In this document: positions 54,573 to 62,211 of the stretch, piece after piece
How the letters are laid out: each line of letters starts with the position of its first letter
Numbering within the stretch: the stretch's first letter is position 1
NCBI RefSeq assembly: GCF_021172045.1
Contig: NZ_CP087164.1
Coordinates: 5,022,001-5,086,000 of the forward strand
Length of the DNA: 64,000 nucleotides
DNA from: Capillimicrobium parvum
GTDB taxonomy: Bacteria; Actinomycetota; Thermoleophilia; Solirubrobacterales; Solirubrobacteraceae
Direction of reading: 5' to 3'
Program-made: the position numbers and the translations under genes
Notes under the pieces: generated by a model
The model's input: only the letters and a program-made list of their open reading frames with translations
What the model was told of the DNA's origin: nothing
The model's database searches: none

Positions 54573-54794
54573 TCAGACCCGCCCGGCGCGGATCTCGCGG
54601 ACGGCCTCTACGGCCTGCGCCATCACCTCGTCCTCGTCGACCGCGTTGCGTCGCTGACTCTCCCGCAGCGCCTCTACGCCTAACTTCATCCGCGCCAACT
54701 CCTCCGACAGCGCCCGATCGCCGTTCCCGGGATCGCGTGCGCGAAGCCGACCGAGTAGTTCGCTATCGATCTCCACGGACGTAGCCGTGGCCAT
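54573..54794 (-). CDS. Orphan antitoxin-like protein, 73 aa
   Basis: A 73-residue acidic, helical protein beginning with a beta-strand (ATATSVEIDSELLGRLRARD) like ribbon-helix-helix/VapB antitoxins, with a long helical tail (MAQAVEAVREIRAGRV). TACGCT lies 7 bases before the ATG, as at several other leaderless genes here. The expected downstream toxin is absent: the IS110 element begins about 40 bases after the stop. Confidence 0.55.
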   Translation of the reverse strand: MATATSVEIDSELLGRLRARDPGNGDRALSEELARMKLGVEALRESQRRNAVDEDEVMAQAVEAVREIRAGRV

Positions 54795-54849
54795 GGTCGG
54801 AAGCGTACCGGCCGGGATGCGTCTCACCCGGTCGTCGGTCTCATCAGGC

Positions 54850-55672
54850 CCACGCAGGTCCCCGGACCCCGCCGAGCAGGCAGCGTGGCGCGCGTTGCGC
54901 GACGGCGACCCCGCGCTGGCGATGGCCCACTACCGTGACCGCGGCGACCTGCGCTTCGCGCCCACGCGTACGGAAGCGGTCGACACGGCCGCCCGTCGCT
55001 ACGTCGATCTCGCCCGTGAGTGCGGCTACGGGCAGGTCGCGCTGATGACGGACGCCAGCAACCACGAGGTCGAGGCGCTCAACCTGCGCGTCCAGCATCT
55101 GCGGCTCCAGGCCGGCGAACTTTCAGACCGCTGCGTCCAGCTGCCCGAAGCCGGGCCCGCCGTCCGTGAGGGCGACCGCGTGATCTGGACGCGGTCCCAA
55201 CCCGTCCCCGGCCAAGCGAGGGTGGAGAACGGCGTGCGCGGCAGCGTCACCCAGGTCGACGAGCAGCGCCAACAGCTGCACGTGCGGCTGGACGGCTCCG
55301 GCCGCCACGTAACCGTTGCGGACGAGCACATCGACGCCGTCGCGCTCGGCTACGCCAGCCACGTCTACCGCCAACAGGGCGCGACAGTCGAGCGCGCGAT
55401 CGCCGTGACCGGCGGCTGGCAGACCTCACGCGAGTCGGCCTACGTCCAGGCTTCCCGCGCGCGGGGGCATGGAGTGGCATGTCGCGCGCGACGAGCTGGA
55501 CTCCGAGCACGACGCCGCGCGTGTCGACCAGCTTGCCGCCCGGATGCGTCTCAGCCGCGCCCAGATCCCATCGCTGGCCTATCCGACGCGTGAACCCGGT
55601 ATCGACCGCGACACCCCCGCGCGGGAGCCGTCCATGTCGCGCGGGCCCCATCCGGGCGTGGAGATCGAATGA
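54850..55672 (+). pseudogene. MobF/TraA relaxase C-terminal remnant
   Basis: The C-terminal part of a conjugative relaxase-helicase: VALMTDASNHEVEALNLRVQ, RVENGVRGSVTQV, LGYASHVYRQQGATVERA and SAYVQASRARG (helicase motifs V-VI). The N-terminal relaxase and ATPase core are missing. After SRARG the frame shifts; EWHVARDELDSEHD continues in another frame to the stop at 55672, reconnectable by one added base near 55467. It overlaps the next frame as ATGA, a relic of an operon. Evidence of a former conjugative or mobilisable element. Confidence 0.72.
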
Positions 55673-56135
55673 GGCGCCCGCGCAACGGGCGCGACCCGCG
55701 CACCCAGCGCGTTGCTGTCAGCCTGAGCGTCGGCGAGCGTGCCGCGCTGCAGGCCCTCGCCGCGCAGCTCGGCGTGCCAGAAGCCACGACCGCAGGGCGA
55801 CTCATCCTCGATGGATTGGAGGAAGCCGGCGCGATCCTCAAACCTACCCCCCGCTCCAGCCGCGACGGTGAGCCCGCGGGCCTGCCGTTGTGGCTGCCCA
55901 CCCGGCAGCGCGCGGGCGCGATCACCGCGCTGCTGGAGCGCTACCCCGCGACCTGCGCGCGCTGACCAGCCTCAGCGACGACGACCGGCTCGCCCACGAG
56001 CAGCTCGCCGCGCTCAGCGTCTGGCGCGACCAGCTCGACACCGGCCAGCACCAAGACGCCCGGGTCGAGATCGCCTTCGGCGAAGCCGTCGTCCGCGCCG
56101 GACGCGTCTTCGAGGAACGAGGCCGCCGGAGATGA
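55669..56135 (+). pseudogene. Relaxase-linked small protein, frameshifted
   Basis: Begins RRPRNGRDPRTQRVAVSLSVGERAALQALA, a ribbon-helix-helix-like opening as in mobilisation accessory proteins, and runs to LLERYPATCAR before a stop at 55965. DLRALTSLSDDDRLAHEQL continues in another frame to 56135. One extra C in the C run near 55943 would restore a protein of about 155 residues. Translationally overlapped with the relaxase remnant. Function inferred only from context. Confidence 0.55.
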
Positions 56136-56242
56136 CTGCGACGATCGCTGTCGCAGACGCACACAGTGCATCTGGTCTGTGCCTTCCTATCGCCGTTCAA
56201 GCGATGAAGTCGCGGTGGTGGTCGGCGATCGCGGCGCTGGGG

Positions 56243-56440
56243 TCAGTTCGGCCACGGTTGCAGAGACGGATCGAGTGCGGGAAGGGCTGGGTCCGTTCCG
56301 GTCAGCAGCCGGCACAGGGCGACAAGGGTTCGCCGTTCGGGGTCGTCCTCCATCCGCTGGTCGAGTCTGGGCGCCAGGGAGTAGCGGCGGGCGCCGACGA
56401 CGGCCAGCGCGTGCCCGCGCCGCGTCAGGAGCATGGTCAT
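56243..56440 (-). CDS. Hypothetical protein, 65 aa
   Basis: A 65-residue frame opening MTMLLTRRGHALAVVGARRY and ending in a Pro/Leu-rich tail. No family, no ribosome-binding site. Flanked by pseudogenes, so it may itself be a remnant. Confidence 0.35.
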   Translation of the reverse strand: MTMLLTRRGHALAVVGARRYSLAPRLDQRMEDDPERRTLVALCRLLTGTDPALPALDPSLQPWPN

Positions 56441-56500
56441 GTCGCTCGTAGGGGCGGGAGGCCGGCGGCTCACCCCGACGCCGCTCGATTTGGACGCGGA

Positions 56501-56905
56501 TCACACGTCTGGGTCGCCGACCATCTCGGCGAGCTGCAGGCGCTTTGTAGACGAGCGCGCACGCCCGCGAGCGGTTGATCCCGTGACGGGCCGCGATCTC
56601 GTCGAAGGTGTGGCCGCTGGCGTGCTCCATCAGCATCTGGCGGCGGCGCGGATGCAACCGCTCCACCTGGTCCAGGACGTTGGCAAGCGCCTCACGGTCG
56701 CTGGCGACGTCGCGCGGGTCGGGTACCCGGGCGTCCAGGTCGCCGTCGACGTCGCGGTCCTCGCAGCGGTCGGCGCGGTCCAGTCGCCACGCCTCGCGCT
56801 TGGCCACCGTCCATCCAGGCGAACCCGGTCTCCCGGCGCGGCTGGTGGCGCAGCAGCTGCATCCAGGCGAACGAGCAGACATCGTCGATGTAGCCGGCAC
56901 GAGGA
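56501..56905 (-). pseudogene. Sigma-70-like regulator, multiply frameshifted
   Basis: Three frames together spell a sigma-factor-like protein: YIDDVCSFAWMQLLRHQPRRE, then VAKREAWRLDRADR with LDQVERLHPRRRQMLMEHASG and a region-4 helix-turn-helix (FDEIAARHGINRSRACALVYKA), then RLQLAEMVGDPDV and a stop at 56501. Shifts lie near 56810 (one G too many) and 56545 (a CG missing). The N-terminus is truncated. Inactive. Confidence 0.6.
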
Positions 56906-57003
56906 AGATATCCGTCTCGCGCACTGTCTTCGGTGCATTGTCAGACCAGATTGAGTTGCGCCGACACCCGAAGTGGGCCAGGATGCCCGCCGATAGAGGT
57001 CCC

Positions 57004-60000
57004 TTGGACGTTTTCGCACTCAGAGATCAGCTCGTCGCCGACTACGGTCGCTATGCCGAGAGCTTCTTCGCCATCCGCGACGACCGCATTCGCGAGCACG
57101 TGGAGGCCGAGGTCCAGCGCGGGGCCCTCTGGCCGGAACCTCCGCTCCAGCTGAATCCAGCGTTCGAGGAGGGCGGCCTCGTCGACGAACTCGTGGCGGA
57201 GGGCGTCCTGCACGAGCAGTGCGGCGGCATCTTTCGCGTCGGTAAGACCGGGAGGACCGGAGGCCGGGGTCTGCGCTTCCACCGCCATCAGGCCGAGGCC
57301 ATTCGGGTTGCGCGTGACGGGCACACCTACGTCCTGACCACGGGCACCGGCTCCGGCAAGTCGCTGGCGTACATCGTGCCGATCGTCGACCGCGTGCTGA
57401 GATTGGGACCGCGAGACGGGCGACTGAAGGCGATCGTCGTCTATCCGATGAACGCGCTGGCCAACAGCCAGGAAGGCGAGCTCCAGAAGTTCCTTTGCGA
57501 AGGGTTTCCGGGTGGCCGCGGCCCGGTCTCGTTCCGGCGTTACACGGGACAGGAGTCCGACGACGAGCGGCAGGCGATCCGCGCCAACCCGCCGGACATC
57601 CTCCTGACCAACTACGTGATGCTGGAGTACATCCTCACCAGGCCGGATGACCGGCCGCTGGTGGATGCCGCCGAGGGCCTCGCGTTCCTTGCGCTGGACG
57701 AGCTGCACACCTACCGCGGTCGTCAGGGCGCGGACGTGGCTCTGCTGGTTCGCCGCCTGCGCGAAGCCTGCCGCGCTCCGGACCTCCAGATCGTCGGCAC
57801 ATCGGCAACGCTCGCCGGCCCCGGAACCTACGCCGAGCAGCGCACGGAGGTCGCGAAGGTCGCTTCCCGGCTCCTCGGGACCACCGTCGACCCAGCGCAC
57901 GTCATCGGCGAAACCCTGAGCGCGGCGACCGCGCCGGCCAACCTCACAGAACAGGCGTTTCGCAGGGAACTGACTGCCCGCATCGGACAGGAGCCGCCCA
58001 ACGACTTCGACAGCTTCGTCGCCGATCCCGTTGCCCGATGGATCGAGCGCACGGTCGGCGTGCGCCCGAGCGACGACGACGGCCGCCTCGTGCGTTGTCC
58101 ACCGCGACCCCTCAAGGGGCCGGATAGCGCCTCCGCGATGCTGGCCGAAGTAACCGGGGCCCCCGAGGACGCCTGCGAGGAGACCATCCGTCGCACCCTC
58201 ATGGCCGCCGTCGCGATCGACGGTCCGAGCGACCTGCCGACCTTCGCATTCCGTCTGCATCAGTTCTTCAGCGGAGGCGCAAGTGTGGCGGCCTCGCTTG
58301 AGGCGGAAGACGCGCGTGCCATCTCGATGAGTGGCCAGCAGTACGTCCCCGGGGCGGGCCGCGAGGCGCTCCTCCTGCCGCTCGTCTTCTGCCGCGAGTG
58401 CGGGCAGGAGTACTACAGCGTGCGCGAGGGCTTCAGCGGTGAGGATCGTGCGTACGAGGGACGTGAACTCAACGACGCCGCGTTCGGTCCGGGAGAGCGC
58501 AACGGCTTCCTCTATTTCTCCACGGAGAATCCCTGGCCGGCGGAGCTCGCCGACCAGCTGGATCGCCTTCCGCCCGACTGGCTGGAGGTCGGTACTCGAC
58601 GTGTGAAGTCGAGCCAGCGCAAGAACCTCCCGAGCGAGGTGACCGTCGATCGGCTCGGCCGGCGCTCGACGAACGGACTCACCGGCGTATTCGTTGGCGC
58701 TCCGCTGCGCTTTTGCCTGAACTGTGGCGTCGCCTACGGTCCCCGGACGGGCGACTTCGTCAAGTTGGCCACGCTCGGTGCGGGTGGGCGGAGCACCTCG
58801 ACGACGATTCTCGGCGTTTCAGCGGTCCGCCATCTGCGCGAGAAGTCAGGTCTCCCCAGCGAGCAGCAGAAGCTCCTCAGTTTCAGCGACAACCGCCAGG
58901 ACGCCTCGCTGCAGGCCGGCCACTTCAATGACTTCGTCCAGGTCGGCCTCGTGCGTTCGGCGCTCTACCGCGCCGCAGTGAAGGCGGGCGAGGACGGCCT
59001 CGACTACTTGACCGTCGCGCAGCGCACGTTCGAAGAGCTCGGGCTCGACCCGTCCGAGTACGCGTCCAATCCCGGTCTCAAGGGCGGCGCGAAGCTCGCC
59101 ACCGACAAGGCGATGCGAGATGTGCTCGCCTACCGCCTCTACACAGACCAACAGCGGTGGCGCATCACGTCGCCCAACCTCGAACAGGCCGGCCTGATCG
59201 TGATGCGTTACGCGCATCTGGAGGACTGCGCTGCAGACGAGGACGAGTGGACGAAGGACCTTCCCGCGTGGTTCTCGGATGACGTCGATGAGCGCGAGGC
59301 GCATCCAGCGCTCGCGAGCGCAGAGCCGGCACACCGGCTCCGCGCCGCCAGGGTGCTCTTGGACTATCTGCGCCGCGAGCTCGCCATCAAGGCCGACCCG
59401 CTCGATCGCGAACTCCAAGAGCAGCTGAAGGCGGCCTCCAACCAGCACCTCCAGATCCGGTGGGCGTTCGATGAACAGGAGCGCCCGACGTTCTCCAGTG
59501 TCGCCTATCCGCGGCCCCGAAGCGGCCTCGGCGAGGACCGAACCGCGGTGTTCATGTCGCCGCGCGGGTCCTTCGGCCGCTTCCTCCGGCGCCCGGGCGT
59601 CTTCCCGCTGCTCCAGCACCCGATGACGCTCGACGACACGGCACGAGTCATCGCCGGGCTGCTCGAAGCACTCGCGGTCTACGGCCTCGTCGAGCGCGTC
59701 GCCGAACCGACAGGTGAAGACGGCGTTCCCGCCTACCAGGTGTCGGCGGCAGCGCTGCGGTGGAACGCCGGTGACGGCACCACGCCCTTCCATGACGAGC
59801 TTCGCAAGCCGGCGCAGTCAAAGGAGGGTGGGAAGACGAACCCCTTCTTCGTGGACCTGTACCGCAACATGGTCGCGACGGAGGGGCGGGGCATCGAGGC
59901 GCGCGAGCACACCGCTCAGGTGCCAGCGGGGCTCCGTGAAAAGCGCGAGGACGACTTCCGCTCCGGAGAGCTCCCGGTCCTCTTCTGTTCGCCGACGATG

Positions 60001-62211
60001 GAGCTCGGCGTCGACATCGCGTCGCTGAACGTCGTCAATCTGCGCAACGTCCCGCCGACACCGGCGAACTACGCCCAGCGGTCCGGTCGCGCCGGCCGTA
60101 GCGGACAGCCGGCACTCGTGTACACGTTCTGTTCGAGCTGGAACAGTCACGACCAGTTCTTCTTCCGCCGGCCCGAGCTCATGGTCTCCGGGCAGGTCGC
60201 GCCGCCGTCACTCGACCTCGCGAACGAGGACCTCATCCGTGCGCACGTGCACGCGATCTGGCTCGGCGAGACGGACCTGAAGCTCAAGAAGTCCCTCTCG
60301 GACCTGCTGGATGTCGACGGCAGTCCGCCGTCGCTCGAACTTCGTGACGAGGTCCGCGACAAGATCTCGAACCCGGCAGCGCGCGACCGCGCCCGCCAGC
60401 GCGCGAAAGCCGTGCTCGAAGGGCTCTCGGACGAGCTGTCGGACGCCGACTGGTTCCACGTGCGCTGGCTCGACGGCGTACTCGGTCTCGTCGAGCCGAA
60501 CTTCGACCAGGCCTGCGACCGCTGGCGCGAGCTCTACCGTGCCGCGCTCGCATCGCTCGATGCCCAGAACGCCGTCCTGAAGGACGCGTCCTCGACCTTC
60601 AAATCCAAGACGGAGGCGAAGCGACGTATCGCCGAGGCGGTCTCTCAGCTCGATCTCCTGCGCGCCGACACCGGGCCGAGCTTTCAGTCGGACTTCTACA
60701 GCTACCGCTACCTCGCTAGCGAGGGATTCCTTCCGGGCTACAACTTCCCGCGGCTCCCGCTCTCGGCCTACATCCCCGGGCGCCGCCTCAAGGGGACCGA
60801 CGACGAGTTCCTGTCGCGGCCGCGCTTCCTCGCGATCACCGAGTTCGGCCCTCGGAGCATCATTTACCACGAGGGCGCTCGCTACGAGGTCCACCAGGTG
60901 ATCCTCCCGCCGGCCGGCGAAGAGGGAGTGCCGTTCGCCCGCGCCAAGCTGTGCGACCTGTGTGGGTACCTGCACGAGATCGAGGACGGCGGCGGACCGG
61001 ACGTCTGCGAACGCTGCGGACACGAGCTCTCGCTCGCGCTCACCGAACTCCTGCGTCTGCAGAACGTGCAGACGCGCCGCCGCGACCGGATCTCCTCCGA
61101 CGAGGAAGAACGGCAACGCCAGGGCTACGAGGTCCGCACAGGCGTCCGGTTCGACCCGACGTCGGGACACCGCGAGGGGCAGGTGCTCGACGTCGACGGC
61201 AATCCGCTCGCCCGCATCGAATATGGAGCGGCCGCAACCTTGTGGCGCGTCAACCTCGGTTGGGCAAGGCGCGCCGAGAAGGAGGTTCACGGCTTCGGTC
61301 TGAACCTCAAGAACGGACGGTGGGAGAGCAATAGCCAGGCACCGCTGCCCGATTCCGACGACCCCAACAAGGACGCCGCCGATCTCAAGCGGGTCATCCC
61401 GTTCGTCGAGGATCGCCGCAACTGTCTCGTAATCGAGCCGCAGGAGCCGCTGGAGCTCGAAGTCGTGGCGTCCCTGCAGGCGGCACTCAAGCGCGGGATT
61501 CAGGCTGTCTTCCAGCTCGAAGACCAGGAGCTCGCGGTCGAGCCTCTCCCCGACGCGAAGACGAGGCGCCTCGTGCTGTTCTTCGAGTCCGCCGAGGGCG
61601 GCGCCGGAGTGCTGCGCCGTCTTCTCGACCCCGGCCGGCTTGCGGAGGTCGCGCGCGCCGCGCTGGACATCTGCCACTTCGACCCCGACTCCGGTGTGGA
61701 TCGCGGCCGTGCGAGCGGTGCCAGCGAACCGTGCGAGGCGGCCTGCTACGACTGCCTGCTCAGCTACGGGAATCAGCGCGACCATCGGTTCCTCGACCGC
61801 CAGCGTGTGGTCGATGTGCTTCGCGCTCTGGCAGCCGCCGAGGTACAGGCTGACGCGCCTCCGCCCCCGAGCAACGGGCATCTTGAGGGGCTCCGGCGGC
61901 TGTCGCAGTCGTCGCTTGAGCAGGCATTCCTCGACCTGCTCGTCGCTCAGGGCCGCAAGCTCCCGTCTCACGCCCAGCGACTCGTGGCGCGGGCACAGGC
62001 CCGTCCGGATTTCACCTACGAGGATGAGATGGTCGTGGTGTTCGTCGACGGACCACTCCACGACTCCGACCACATCGCCGCCAAGGATGCGACGGCCCGG
62101 GAGAACCTCGCTGACCTCGGATACACGGTGCTCGCCTTCCGCTACGACGAGCAGGACGGATGGGGCACGATCCTCGACGCCAACCCGAGCACCTTCGGGC
62201 GCAAGAACTGA
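57004..62211 (+). CDS. Giant DEAD helicase with DUF1998 and nuclease domain
   Basis: About 1735 residues. An SF2 helicase core has TTGTGSGKS (112-120), DELHTYRG (about 230) and, after long insertions, SPTMELGVDIASLN and YAQRSGRAGRSGQPA (about 1000-1040). Zinc-type Cys pairs occur at CRECG (about 463), CLNCG (about 571) and CDLCGYLH...CERCGHE (about 1317-1340). A DUF1998-like region ends with CEAACYDCLLSYGNQRDH (about 1577). The last 100 residues resemble a Vsr/DUF559-type nuclease fold (PDFTYEDEMVVVFVDG...HD...K). Start TTG 57004 has AGAGG upstream and gives the family-like opening LDVFALRD; ATG 56983 is the alternative. Likely acts on invading DNA. Confidence 0.85.
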   Translation: MDVFALRDQLVADYGRYAESFFAIRDDRIREHVEAEVQRGALWPEPPLQLNPAFEEGGLVDELVAEGVLHEQCGGIFRVGKTGRTGGRGLRFHRHQAEAIRVARDGHTYVLTTGTGSGKSLAYIVPIVDRVLRLGPRDGRLKAIVVYPMNALANSQEGELQKFLCEGFPGGRGPVSFRRYTGQESDDERQAIRANPPDILLTNYVMLEYILTRPDDRPLVDAAEGLAFLALDELHTYRGRQGADVALLVRRLREACRAPDLQIVGTSATLAGPGTYAEQRTEVAKVASRLLGTTVDPAHVIGETLSAATAPANLTEQAFRRELTARIGQEPPNDFDSFVADPVARWIERTVGVRPSDDDGRLVRCPPRPLKGPDSASAMLAEVTGAPEDACEETIRRTLMAAVAIDGPSDLPTFAFRLHQFFSGGASVAASLEAEDARAISMSGQQYVPGAGREALLLPLVFCRECGQEYYSVREGFSGEDRAYEGRELNDAAFGPGERNGFLYFSTENPWPAELADQLDRLPPDWLEVGTRRVKSSQRKNLPSEVTVDRLGRRSTNGLTGVFVGAPLRFCLNCGVAYGPRTGDFVKLATLGAGGRSTSTTILGVSAVRHLREKSGLPSEQQKLLSFSDNRQDASLQAGHFNDFVQVGLVRSALYRAAVKAGEDGLDYLTVAQRTFEELGLDPSEYASNPGLKGGAKLATDKAMRDVLAYRLYTDQQRWRITSPNLEQAGLIVMRYAHLEDCAADEDEWTKDLPAWFSDDVDEREAHPALASAEPAHRLRAARVLLDYLRRELAIKADPLDRELQEQLKAASNQHLQIRWAFDEQERPTFSSVAYPRPRSGLGEDRTAVFMSPRGSFGRFLRRPGVFPLLQHPMTLDDTARVIAGLLEALAVYGLVERVAEPTGEDGVPAYQVSAAALRWNAGDGTTPFHDELRKPAQSKEGGKTNPFFVDLYRNMVATEGRGIEAREHTAQVPAGLREKREDDFRSGELPVLFCSPTMELGVDIASLNVVNLRNVPPTPANYAQRSGRAGRSGQPALVYTFCSSWNSHDQFFFRRPELMVSGQVAPPSLDLANEDLIRAHVHAIWLGETDLKLKKSLSDLLDVDGSPPSLELRDEVRDKISNPAARDRARQRAKAVLEGLSDELSDADWFHVRWLDGVLGLVEPNFDQACDRWRELYRAALASLDAQNAVLKDASSTFKSKTEAKRRIAEAVSQLDLLRADTGPSFQSDFYSYRYLASEGFLPGYNFPRLPLSAYIPGRRLKGTDDEFLSRPRFLAITEFGPRSIIYHEGARYEVHQVILPPAGEEGVPFARAKLCDLCGYLHEIEDGGGPDVCERCGHELSLALTELLRLQNVQTRRRDRISSDEEERQRQGYEVRTGVRFDPTSGHREGQVLDVDGNPLARIEYGAAATLWRVNLGWARRAEKEVHGFGLNLKNGRWESNSQAPLPDSDDPNKDAADLKRVIPFVEDRRNCLVIEPQEPLELEVVASLQAALKRGIQAVFQLEDQELAVEPLPDAKTRRLVLFFESAEGGAGVLRRLLDPGRLAEVARAALDICHFDPDSGVDRGRASGASEPCEAACYDCLLSYGNQRDHRFLDRQRVVDVLRALAAAEVQADAPPPPSNGHLEGLRRLSQSSLEQAFLDLLVAQGRKLPSHAQRLVARAQARPDFTYEDEMVVVFVDGPLHDSDHIAAKDATARENLADLGYTVLAFRYDEQDGWGTILDANPSTFGRKN

